A stretch of DNA of 64,000 bases, from positions 372,001 through 436,000 of the forward strand of contig NZ_SAIQ01000001.1 of NCBI RefSeq assembly GCF_004118155.1. The letters are read 5' to 3'. Every line of letters starts with the position of its first letter. Position 1 is the stretch's first letter. The DNA is from Edaphocola flava. Its GTDB lineage: Bacteria; Bacteroidota; Bacteroidia; Chitinophagales; Chitinophagaceae. Under the pieces are notes generated by a model, which had not been told where the DNA came from, searched no databases, and worked only from the letters and a program-made list of their open reading frames with translations. A program made the translations under genes and the position numbers. Below, one piece after another: positions 54,531-63,568 of the stretch.

Positions 54531-57500
54531 ATGTTACGCAAACCCTTTTACAATGTTTTTCATGCGCTTCTATTCCTGCTGACCCTGTATAGTTCAGGCA
54601 GTTTATACGCGCAGGCAGTGACCATTACGTCCTCCTCTACCACCGTTACCGGGCTGACCAATAGCTCAGGCGGCAGTACAACCACTATTAACTTCCAGAA
54701 CAGTAATCCCTACCCCATCATTATTACGAATCTTTCGGGTGTATCAGGGACTTCAGGAAATATGAATGCGTCACTCTGGTACAAACCCGGTGCCATCACA
54801 GCAGCTCCAGGACTTATTTCAGCCGTAAACGGATGGCAACTTGCAGCAGCCGGCACATTTGCCAATACCGCAAATACCACTACAACCAATGCGGTACCTG
54901 CATTATCTAACATCAACCTGGTTATACCACCCAATACTACGTATGGACTTGCCGTATACCTTGATGGTCAGCGGACTTGCTTCCCGGCTCTGGCCGCCAC
55001 ATTAACCGGTGGTGGCTGTACGGTGACCATGAGCCCGACAACCAGCTATGGTAGTGGTATACCGAACAGTAGTCAGACAACTTCACTCTCCTATAACTGG
55101 ATAGGGACGATCACTTTTATCAAAGGTGTAAATGGGATGAATAATGCAGGCATTACCCAGTTGAGCAGTCCGGCAGGCAATACCTGCGCCGGAACTTATC
55201 CGGTTAAAGTAAAAGTGAACAACGCCGGTAATAATTTAATCAACAATGTTACCGTACAATGGTTGCTTAATGGTGTGGCACAAACCCCATATGCACTCAG
55301 CCAACCGCTGGATACTTTTGGGGGCAGCGGGGTTAATGAAAGAGAGGTAACACTGGGTAATTATACCTTTGCATCCAATACCCCGGTTGCCATTAAAGCA
55401 TGGACGACCCTACCGAACGGTGTAGCCGATACTGTTCCCGGTAATGACACCATTAATAAAGTTATTAAAACCGGCCTTTCCGGTACATATACGGTAAACA
55501 GCGCCGCCGCTACCGGGGGCACCAACTACGCTTCTTTTACAGCACTGGCCAACGACCTGAATACTTATGGCTTATGCGGGCCAGTAACGGTAAATGCTGT
55601 TGCAGGATCTGGACCATACACCGAGTATATCAGTTTCAAAAATTTCCCGGGCAGCAGCGCCACGAATACGGTACGCATCAATGGTAACGGGGTAACCGTA
55701 AAATACCTGAACACGGCAAACCAAAGACAGCTGTTAACATTGGAGGGCACCCAATATACCCGCATAGACAGTATTACATTCCAGTCTATAGCTACAGATT
55801 ATTGCTGGGGCGCCTTATTGTATGGCAATGCACTAAATGATTCTATAACCCGATGTACGTTTGACCTGAGTTCCATCGTGACAACTACCTTCGCAAACTC
55901 CAGCGGCATTTTGCTCAATGGTGCTCCACTAAGCCTTTCTGTAGGAGGCACTAACGGTACGAACTGTTACATCGCCGATAACTATATCAAAGGCGGTACC
56001 GGTACCGGTGGTATGTATGCCGGCTTCTATATATTCGGCAACAACAATAACAATATCATCCGGAATAACCGCATTGAGAATTTCTACAATACCGGTATTT
56101 CATTGACAGACGGTATCAATAACATTGTTGAAAATAATGAAATCCATCGTGCCACTAAGACAGGTATGAGCTCCTTTACCGGTATTAGCTGCGGCGGATC
56201 AACCACCACCACCGGGAGCCTTATTGTACGCAACAATAAAATACATAGTCCTTACGGTGGTACCGCGGCGAATACCAACTCATTTACCGGTATCACAAAC
56301 TCCGCCGACGGAACAAGTGCGAATCCAGCTCTGTTCTACAATAACATGATTTATGATGTTAACCAGGGAGGAACTATCTACGGCTTATTTATAAACAATG
56401 CGCAATACTCCCGTTATTATCATAACACCGTAGACTTTAGCAAACCACTGACCGGTACCGGTCAGGTATACGGAATGTACATTGCAGGCCCTGATACACA
56501 ACTGTATGTTCATAATAATATGGTCTCCATCACCAGTGGGACACAAGGTACCAAATATGGATTTTACTATTTTAACGGAGTGTCTGTTACGGATGCGCAG
56601 AAAAACAATATTTATGTAAATTCTAATCAGTCCGGACTTCAGTATTACGGGTATCTCAATACCCCATACACGACACAGGCCGCATTTCAGGCCGTATATC
56701 CTGCGCTTGAAAATGGCTCCCCTATTGCAGATCCGCAATATGTAAATGCGGCTGCCAATAACTTTACTCCTGCCAATCCCAATGTAACCAATGCCGGACT
56801 TAATCTAACCAGCAATGTACCGGTAGATATCTTCGGTACTACCCGTACCATCATGCCAACTATCGGGGCTATTGAGGTGCTGCCTACACAAACGAATAAT
56901 GGCGCACTCACACACCTGCTGACCAAAACATCGTTGTTCTGTGCAGGCAATCAGAACCTTTACCTGAGGCTGGCCAATACAGGAACCAATACCATTACCA
57001 GCGCTACACTGAACTGGCAACTGAATGGTGTAAACCAGACTCCTTTAAACTATACCGGCAATATGGTTGCTCCAACCAGCACCAGTGGACAATGCTTTGA
57101 TACCATAACCCTCAGCAATGTACCCGTTACCGGCCCGTCAACGATAAAAGTTTGGCTGACACAGGTAAACGGCGCAGCAGACAATAATCACAACAATGAT
57201 ACCATACAGTTATCACTGAGCCCGACTACATTTGTAGTGGCATCAGCCAAAGACAGCATTTGTAGTGGTACTCTGGCTTATCTGGCTTTAACACCTAAAA
57301 TCGGTTATCCTGCAGGTGGACTGCAATGGGAAAGCTCTCTGAATGGTAGTATCTGGACTCCATTGAGCAGTACCGATACTACCCGGTATGCATCCGCGGC
57401 ACTGAGCGCCAATACCTGGTTCCGTGCCCGTATCATAAATGGTGGTACCGGATGTTATTCCAACAGCAAACTGATCAATGTAAATACCAATACCCTTACC

Positions 57501-59345
57501 GCTGCAGACACTTCCCGTTGCGGACCAGGCAGCGTAACCTTCAATACGAGTACGACTTCCGGCAATGTAGTAAAATGGTACACTGCAGCAACTGGCGGTA
57601 CTCCTGTAGCTATAGGCAACAGTTTTACGACTCCTTCTCTCAGCGTGACTACGCCATATTATGTTGCATCCGAGTCCGCAAACCTGATGGATACCAGCGT
57701 TGGCCGTCAGTCCACAACATCAACTTCAAGCAGCGGAACCAATGAATCAGGATTGGTATTTGACGCCTTGCAATCTTTCATACTCAGCTCGGTAAATGTA
57801 TATGCGATCGTGAATCCTGCAGGCCCGGGTACCGTAACGGTTTCTTTAAAAGATGCCAGCGGTACAGTACTGCAAAGCGGCACCTTCCCGGTTAATGCAA
57901 CTTACCCAAATGGAACATTGGCAACCCTACCGCTGAACTTTACAGTACCTGCAGGCACCGGCCTGCGCCTGACACTGAGCGCCTCTACCGGTATTGCAGG
58001 CCTGGCCAGAGAAACGATTGCGGCTAATATCAACTTCCCCTACACCCTTAACGGTGTGTGTACTATTAACTCATCTTTCAGCGGCACCTCTATCCTGACA
58101 ACACAATACCTGCACTTCTTCAACTGGAAGATCAAAAATGGTTGTAGTGGTGCACGCCAGCAAGTCAATGCCATCATCAAACCGAAACCAACCGTTACCT
58201 TAGGCAATGACACCGCTATCTGTCCGGGTAATAGTATTACCTTAAACGCTACTTCTACTCCGGCTACCGGTCTGAGCTATCAGTGGAGCACTGGTGCAAC
58301 CACGAATAACATTACAACAAATACACCAAACACCTATTGGGTGAAGGTGACGAACAATGTAAGCTGCTCGGCTACTGATACCTTAGTATTGAGCAATGCA
58401 CCGATTCCAACAAACGCACTGGCGGCTGATTACGCATTATGTACAGGAGGCAATGTAGTATTAAATGCCGGCAACCCTGGTAATACTTATCTGTGGAACA
58501 CCGGCAGTACAAGCCAGAGTATTACCGTTACGACACCGGGTAACTATACCGTAAAAGTAACCAATGCAGGTGGCTGTAATACGATCTGTAATACACATGT
58601 TACCCAATATCCTTTGCCTTTAAAATCACTGGGTGCAGACCAGGTGATCTGCAGCTGGGATACTGCTATATTGAATGCAGGTAATCCGGGTTGTACCTAT
58701 AACTGGAATACCGGTAATACAACACAGATCATTACAACACCAGACTCCGGTACCTACTGGGTAAAAGTTACCAGCACTGTAGGCTGTGTGCAGTATGACA
58801 CGGTACATATTGCTTATGCAACCATACCACCAAATGATGGGTTCAACTTTATACCCCAGATCAATATCCAACCGGGACAAGTATTATTTGAACCGATCAA
58901 TCCCCTGGCTGGCCTGAGTTATACCTGGAACTTTGGAGATGGCACCCCGGAAATAACACAAAACAGTCCGGTACATATTTACGCCTCAAACGGCAATTAT
59001 GTAGTAAAAATGACCTCTTTCAATGGTTGTCTGTACCACGATACAACACTCACCATTAATGTTGATCTGCTGACCGGAATCAAACGAGTGCATGGACTGG
59101 AGGCAACTATTGATATATACCCTAATCCTGCACAGGACATTCTGAATATCGAGATCAGGGATAAGGATATCAAAATGAATGGCATTGCGGTGTACAACAG
59201 CATTGGTCAGACTGTATTCCAGCAAACCATGCTGCATACCACCAAACAACAAATCAGTCTGAGCAACCTGAGCGCGGGCAGTTATATCATACATATCATT
59301 ACCCCGAACGGTATTACCTACAGAAGATTTAATATTATCCGATAA
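54531..59345 (+). CDS. giant T9SS surface protein 3: one beta-helix unit, Ig-like modules, PKD, sorting domain
   Basis: The 1604-aa protein starts at MLRKPFYNVFHALLF (signal to SLYAQ); the frame is open 23 codons further, but that part is not a signal peptide. The head (about 30-200) is an unrecognised beta-sandwich-like region found only here, with NPYPIIITNLSG and LAVYLDGQRTC. A CARDB-like module, one beta-helix unit (318-786), several Ig-like modules and a second unrecognised beta domain (about 1070-1190, SGLVFDALQSFILSSVNVY) follow. A PKD domain (YTWNFGDGTPEI) and a T9SS type A sorting domain (DIYPNPAQD to RRFNIIR) end it. It is the most diverged of the three paralogues. Confidence 0.9.
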   Translation: MLRKPFYNVFHALLFLLTLYSSGSLYAQAVTITSSSTTVTGLTNSSGGSTTTINFQNSNPYPIIITNLSGVSGTSGNMNASLWYKPGAITAAPGLISAVNGWQLAAAGTFANTANTTTTNAVPALSNINLVIPPNTTYGLAVYLDGQRTCFPALAATLTGGGCTVTMSPTTSYGSGIPNSSQTTSLSYNWIGTITFIKGVNGMNNAGITQLSSPAGNTCAGTYPVKVKVNNAGNNLINNVTVQWLLNGVAQTPYALSQPLDTFGGSGVNEREVTLGNYTFASNTPVAIKAWTTLPNGVADTVPGNDTINKVIKTGLSGTYTVNSAAATGGTNYASFTALANDLNTYGLCGPVTVNAVAGSGPYTEYISFKNFPGSSATNTVRINGNGVTVKYLNTANQRQLLTLEGTQYTRIDSITFQSIATDYCWGALLYGNALNDSITRCTFDLSSIVTTTFANSSGILLNGAPLSLSVGGTNGTNCYIADNYIKGGTGTGGMYAGFYIFGNNNNNIIRNNRIENFYNTGISLTDGINNIVENNEIHRATKTGMSSFTGISCGGSTTTTGSLIVRNNKIHSPYGGTAANTNSFTGITNSADGTSANPALFYNNMIYDVNQGGTIYGLFINNAQYSRYYHNTVDFSKPLTGTGQVYGMYIAGPDTQLYVHNNMVSITSGTQGTKYGFYYFNGVSVTDAQKNNIYVNSNQSGLQYYGYLNTPYTTQAAFQAVYPALENGSPIADPQYVNAAANNFTPANPNVTNAGLNLTSNVPVDIFGTTRTIMPTIGAIEVLPTQTNNGALTHLLTKTSLFCAGNQNLYLRLANTGTNTITSATLNWQLNGVNQTPLNYTGNMVAPTSTSGQCFDTITLSNVPVTGPSTIKVWLTQVNGAADNNHNNDTIQLSLSPTTFVVASAKDSICSGTLAYLALTPKIGYPAGGLQWESSLNGSIWTPLSSTDTTRYASAALSANTWFRARIINGGTGCYSNSKLINVNTNTLTAADTSRCGPGSVTFNTSTTSGNVVKWYTAATGGTPVAIGNSFTTPSLSVTTPYYVASESANLMDTSVGRQSTTSTSSSGTNESGLVFDALQSFILSSVNVYAIVNPAGPGTVTVSLKDASGTVLQSGTFPVNATYPNGTLATLPLNFTVPAGTGLRLTLSASTGIAGLARETIAANINFPYTLNGVCTINSSFSGTSILTTQYLHFFNWKIKNGCSGARQQVNAIIKPKPTVTLGNDTAICPGNSITLNATSTPATGLSYQWSTGATTNNITTNTPNTYWVKVTNNVSCSATDTLVLSNAPIPTNALAADYALCTGGNVVLNAGNPGNTYLWNTGSTSQSITVTTPGNYTVKVTNAGGCNTICNTHVTQYPLPLKSLGADQVICSWDTAILNAGNPGCTYNWNTGNTTQIITTPDSGTYWVKVTSTVGCVQYDTVHIAYATIPPNDGFNFIPQINIQPGQVLFEPINPLAGLSYTWNFGDGTPEITQNSPVHIYASNGNYVVKMTSFNGCLYHDTTLTINVDLLTGIKRVHGLEATIDIYPNPAQDILNIEIRDKDIKMNGIAVYNSIGQTVFQQTMLHTTKQQISLSNLSAGSYIIHIITPNGITYRRFNIIR
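55482..56889 (+). repeat. beta-helix unit 5 of 5 (protein 3)
   Basis: Approximately 469-codon unit from GTYTVNSAAATGGTNY to IGAIEV. It keeps the landmarks GSGPYTE, VRINGNG, NNMIYDV and AAFQAVYPALENGSP but is clearly more diverged than units 1-4. Confidence 0.85.
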
Positions 59346-59369
59346 AGATCTGCTTATTACACTACATCA

Positions 59370-59399
59370 GGGGCTGTACTTTTGTACAGCCCCTTTTTT
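59370..59399 (+). terminator. intrinsic terminator of giant gene 3
   Basis: 10-bp GC-rich stem ggggctgtac / gtacagcccc, loop tttt, followed by T6. Confidence 0.9.
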
Positions 59400-59428
59400 G
59401 CGGACTACATAATTTCGTCAGCGATGAT

Positions 59429-59436
59429 TATTTTTG
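59429..59436 (+). promoter_or_regulatory. putative -7 box for the methyltransferase gene
   Basis: TATTTTTG (TAnnTTTG) 18 nt before the ATG at 59455. No TTG box at the usual spacing. Confidence 0.45.
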
Positions 59437-59454
59437 TATAAAACCTATTTAGCT

Positions 59455-60090
59455 ATGTCCGGACAAGATGATAAACAGCCCACTTTTGATGCCTGGAACA
59501 AGGTTGCCGCATTGTATGAAAGCCGGTTTATGGATCTGGACATCTACAATGATTCCTACGACTTCTTTCTTGGCTTACTCAACCAAAATGCAACAGTTCT
59601 GGAGCTGGCCTGCGGACCGGGCAATGTTACCCGTTACCTCTTACAGCATCGCCCCGACCTGGAGATTACCGGTATAGATATTGCTCCGAATATGATAGAG
59701 CGGGCAAGGCATAATAATCCGAAGGCGGCATTTGAAACAGGTGATATCAGGGCAATAAAAAACAGAACAGATTGCTACCAGGCTATTGTTTGCGGCTTTG
59801 GTCTGCCCTACCTCAGCCCTGAAGAAACCGCTGCATTGTTCGCAGACTGCTCCGGGCTTACAGCAAAAGAAGGTGTACTGTATATCAGTTTTGTGCCGGG
59901 CGATCCTGCTCTGTCTGGTTTACAAACCGGCAGCAGCGGAGATCAGATGTATTTCTATTATCATGACCCTCTAATGATCGAACAGCAGCTTCTAGATACC
60001 GGATGGCAGGTACATCACCAACTGAATGTACCCTATACCCATACAGATGGCAATGCCTCGACGCATATCATATATATCTGTATAAAATAA
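59455..60090 (+). CDS. class I SAM-dependent methyltransferase
   Basis: The 211-aa cytosolic protein has motif I VLELACGPGNVTRYLL (48-63), the acidic residue of motif II in ITGIDIAPNMIERARHNNP, and FETGDIRAIKN. Later, YQAIVCGFGLPYLSPEE is the motif IV region. The substrate is not identifiable; the fold is that of small-molecule or cofactor methyltransferases. The start is set at the ATG because an upstream TTG in frame lies inside the promoter box. It is followed after 25 nt by the next gene, so the two may be cotranscribed. Confidence 0.85.
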   Translation: MSGQDDKQPTFDAWNKVAALYESRFMDLDIYNDSYDFFLGLLNQNATVLELACGPGNVTRYLLQHRPDLEITGIDIAPNMIERARHNNPKAAFETGDIRAIKNRTDCYQAIVCGFGLPYLSPEETAALFADCSGLTAKEGVLYISFVPGDPALSGLQTGSSGDQMYFYYHDPLMIEQQLLDTGWQVHHQLNVPYTHTDGNASTHIIYICIK

Positions 60091-60115
60091 CTGACAGTCT
60101 TTATAACCACCACTT

Positions 60116-60706
60116 ATGAAATCACTTATTTTTTTGTTACTCTTTCTTTATCCTCTGCAGATGCATAGTCAAGAAACCAAAACGAAGTTCTGGCATATAG
60201 ACAGGGCCTATGGAGAAACAGGTACTATTTCAGGGTATTATTATCTGTATCGATGGATATACAAAACACAGGACAATAATGCTAGATGGCAGGATTTATC
60301 CTCTGGAATTTATACCGCTTGGGTTATGGGCAATAGTAAATTTCAGGCTAAAGCAAGGATCTCTACCAGCGGAGGTGGTCTTATAGAAGCGTCATATACC
60401 GATATTTCATTACTTGCCGGCCCGGTTTGCCACTTTCGTCATGCTGCCATGGAGCTGGCAATAGGATTGGGTTACCAGGAATATGAATTAGAAAGCTACA
60501 GGGTACAATATGGTCCTCCGGTCAAAACTATAGGTTTTGCTTTCGAAGCAGGAATGCAATTGATTCCGGTACACTTCTTTGGATTGGCACCATTCCTTCA
60601 TGGCAACATTACTACCAGGACATTTAATATTGGAGCAGGATGTAAAATAATGTTCGGCAAAGTGGGTTATACCAAGAAAGAATATAGCAGCCTAAAACAT
60701 AGTTAA
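60116..60706 (+). CDS. small exported, probable outer-membrane beta-barrel protein (unknown)
   Basis: The 196-aa protein has a signal peptide (MKSLIFLLLFLYPLQMHSQ). The rest alternates polar and hydrophobic residues with aromatic ends (YYYLYRWIYKTQ, FQAKARISTSGG, MELAIGLGYQEYEL, AFEAGMQLIPVHFFGLAP, RTFNIGAGCKIMFGKVGY), suggesting an eight-stranded barrel. No family is recognised. It lies downstream of the methyltransferase gene and 184 nt upstream of the actin-fold ATPase gene. Confidence 0.65.
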   Translation: MKSLIFLLLFLYPLQMHSQETKTKFWHIDRAYGETGTISGYYYLYRWIYKTQDNNARWQDLSSGIYTAWVMGNSKFQAKARISTSGGGLIEASYTDISLLAGPVCHFRHAAMELAIGLGYQEYELESYRVQYGPPVKTIGFAFEAGMQLIPVHFFGLAPFLHGNITTRTFNIGAGCKIMFGKVGYTKKEYSSLKHS

Positions 60707-60890
60707 AGCAGTAGGGATATAACTTCTGGATAAATTAACAGAACCAAAGGGTTACTTTTCCCCTCTTGCTCAATTAATGAAATAAACGCCGGGATACACT
60801 CGCCGGGAAATATGGTGTTTTGCCGAAATTATCATATCTTTTGTAAGTAAATGTTTATTTTGCGACACACCACACAAGAAAAACATCAAT

Positions 60891-63542
60891 ATGAATTATT
60901 ATATTTTACCTGTTGTCATTAACGATCGCAGAGAGGTAACCTTGCAATTACAATCACAGGATCAGCCTGTACATAATCAATATTTAATCGAGGTTCCGGA
61001 AAATGTACATTTCAACTTATTCAGTATGTTGAAGGATGCTGACATCCGTACATTTATACCGGAAACACAGGATATACACATCGGAAATCTGAGTCCGGCC
61101 TACACGCTGGAAGGGAACAAACTGACCGTTACCCTCAGGGCTCAGGAGCAAGCGCCCATTGTACCTGCAGCACCGGATCCGGAACCGGAAGCAGAGGCAC
61201 CGCTCACTTACGATGATCTGGACACATATAAACCGGCACCCAAACAACAACCACAGTTTTTTGATGCACCACCTCCGGTTATGTCTGCCAGCAGCAATAT
61301 CGGCCATTTCGCAGGTTGTATTGAGATCACTGCAAATAATTACAGCAATGGTGCGTTCAATGTATTTGGTAACATAGGCCACAGACTGCCGGAGCTGAAT
61401 AATGATCAGTTTCCTGACCTGCATATCAGTGTAGAGCTGGTTGTAGGCACACATACTTACATCCACCAGTTCATCATTTCTTTTGCACATCCGGAACAGT
61501 TCCTTGGCATGGCCCTCGACTTTGGTTCCGAATCCAGCCAACTGGCTGTAAAACGATATCAGAGCGGATTTGGCTACCAGGAAAAAAAACCGGAACACGA
61601 AAACCTCTTCCGAAATATCTACGCCTTCCACAAAGCAAAAGGCTGGATCGATCGTGAAGATACCTCTTCTTATTACCAGGAAGAAGAGCATACCAATTTC
61701 TACAAATCAATCTTCTTCCTGAAAGAAGACCTGACGGGAGAATATGAGGATATAGACAAAGAGCTCTTTATCCAGAATATGCCCGACAACCTGAAAATGC
61801 TGGTCAACAGCTCCAGTAAGGACAGTGGTTTTGTAACCCTTACAGAGAAAAGATTTCATCAGCTGCCTAACCTGAAGATTACGCATAAGTATGTAGATGT
61901 ATTCAGCCGCCTGAATTTCAATATCAATAAAGAAGGCTATGACATCAATGTAAATCTGGGAGAGGTTAAGAACAAAACGTATAACAGCATCCTGAAAGTT
62001 ATCATTGAATCCTTCCTCAAAAAGGAGTTCATCAAATACAGCCAGGCCAAGCGCAAAATCCGTTTTGTATTGCTGGTACCTAACATTTATGACTATGCAG
62101 ATATACGTCATACGCAGCAGTTACTGCATATGATCTTCGCTGATTTTGCACAGCATGAATACAAAGACAAAATACTCGCATGGGAGATCCTGACCATCTC
62201 GGAAAGTGATGCGTCCTTCCTGGGATATATTAATAAGAATGATGTACAGGTACGCAAAGACAGCGATTATATCATTGTTGATGCCGGTAAAGGTACTACC
62301 GACTTTTCAGTGATCCGTACGGGCAAAGACAATCTGTTTAACATCAAACCTATTTACAGAAATGGCTTCGCCGGGGCTGGTAACATGATTACGTTTGCCA
62401 TTTTTGAAACAGTACTGCACTACATTCGTGCCAATGCAGATAATGCTGCTGTAGCGTTCCGCTTTATTAAAGATCAGGTGTTACGCAACCTTACCGACAG
62501 CAACCTGGAGGTAAAAAACAGGCTGTACAAAGAACTGGAACGACTGAAGTATAACTATATCGACAATAAAGCTTATGCCCTGAACCAATGGGTAAATGCC
62601 AGATCGGGCGACTTTAATTTCCGTAACATTACCGAATCCGGATCGGACATTAATACCCTGATCGATCTCCTATCACAGATCGAAAACATCAGTGATTTCT
62701 ATGGTTATGTAGAAGATACCAGCAAACTGATCGCCCAGCGCGTAGTGAGCAATCTGAAAATGATCAAGGATAATAAGGAAGACTTTAACTGCGGTGGCAT
62801 CATCCTTACCGGTAGAGGATTCCTCTTTAAACCACTGGCAGAAGAGTTGCGTTCCAGCCTTACGGAACAACTACAGATCGCAGGTGGCTTAATACATATT
62901 CTGAACGGTACGGAGCTGAAAGATGTTTGTATCAAAGGCGTATTCAACAATACTGTACGACTGAATACAGAGCGTATCGGCTACCCGATTCAGATCATTG
63001 TAGGCGCGAAGCAGGATGCAGCTCCGGCACAACAGGAGACTGAGGAAGAGAAGAAAAAAGTAAGCCTGGGCAATCGCCTGATCAACCTGTTCTTCAACGA
63101 ACTGAACGATATAGAAAATGCCAGGGCCGTACTGACAACTGATAAACCGATCACCTACGATACATTATACAAGAGCCAGATCCTGATCGGGGCTAAACGC
63201 TTTAAAGTATCCGGCAGCAGCTTGTATGACAATCCGGGACAATCCGTAGATGCCGACATCATATTCACACCACAGGGTTACCTGGTGCGCAAACTGGAGC
63301 ATAATACAGTAAAACAAATACTGCAATTATCCGAGATATTTGATCATGATAAGGTAGAAATGAATATGGTCGTACCATCTCTGTTTCCGAACTATATCGA
63401 TGAGCAATATATCTACAGTATTCGCCGGGACGATATCCGTAAGGCACCGATCCTGCCTCCGCCACCTTTCTCCGGAGGAGCAAGCCAGAACCCGGGATAC
63501 AATGCACCGGTAAACAAACCGAAAGGACCACAATATTTCTAA
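60891..63542 (+). CDS. actin/Hsp70-fold ATPase of unrecognised family
   Basis: In this 883-aa protein, residues 1-90 form a small beta-rich domain, 90-130 a Pro/Glu-rich linker, and 140-205 a second beta domain. The nucleotide-binding core then begins with phosphate-1 motif ALDFGSESSQLAVKR (208-222). Phosphate-2 is IIVDAGKGTTDFSVIRTG (about 459-476) and the adenosine motif is GGIILTGRGFLFKPL (about 634-648). This motif order defines the actin-Hsp70-MreB superfamily. The protein has no signal peptide and ends in a Pro/Gly-rich tail (ILPPPPFSGG). It is not DnaK, FtsA, MreB or ParM. A role as an intracellular filament or chaperone-like switch is inference. The next gene, 26 nt downstream, encodes an exported protein and may be its partner. 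Confidence 0.8.
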   Translation: MNYYILPVVINDRREVTLQLQSQDQPVHNQYLIEVPENVHFNLFSMLKDADIRTFIPETQDIHIGNLSPAYTLEGNKLTVTLRAQEQAPIVPAAPDPEPEAEAPLTYDDLDTYKPAPKQQPQFFDAPPPVMSASSNIGHFAGCIEITANNYSNGAFNVFGNIGHRLPELNNDQFPDLHISVELVVGTHTYIHQFIISFAHPEQFLGMALDFGSESSQLAVKRYQSGFGYQEKKPEHENLFRNIYAFHKAKGWIDREDTSSYYQEEEHTNFYKSIFFLKEDLTGEYEDIDKELFIQNMPDNLKMLVNSSSKDSGFVTLTEKRFHQLPNLKITHKYVDVFSRLNFNINKEGYDINVNLGEVKNKTYNSILKVIIESFLKKEFIKYSQAKRKIRFVLLVPNIYDYADIRHTQQLLHMIFADFAQHEYKDKILAWEILTISESDASFLGYINKNDVQVRKDSDYIIVDAGKGTTDFSVIRTGKDNLFNIKPIYRNGFAGAGNMITFAIFETVLHYIRANADNAAVAFRFIKDQVLRNLTDSNLEVKNRLYKELERLKYNYIDNKAYALNQWVNARSGDFNFRNITESGSDINTLIDLLSQIENISDFYGYVEDTSKLIAQRVVSNLKMIKDNKEDFNCGGIILTGRGFLFKPLAEELRSSLTEQLQIAGGLIHILNGTELKDVCIKGVFNNTVRLNTERIGYPIQIIVGAKQDAAPAQQETEEEKKKVSLGNRLINLFFNELNDIENARAVLTTDKPITYDTLYKSQILIGAKRFKVSGSSLYDNPGQSVDADIIFTPQGYLVRKLEHNTVKQILQLSEIFDHDKVEMNMVVPSLFPNYIDEQYIYSIRRDDIRKAPILPPPPFSGGASQNPGYNAPVNKPKGPQYF

Positions 63543-63568
63543 ATCTATAAGCCCTACATATCTTCATT

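Noticed and set aside
43096-56889. Regular long repeats as a CRISPR array or mobile element
   Set aside because: The repeats are about 1.4 kb, in frame and protein-coding; there are no short repeat-spacer units, cas genes, transposase or terminal inverted repeats.
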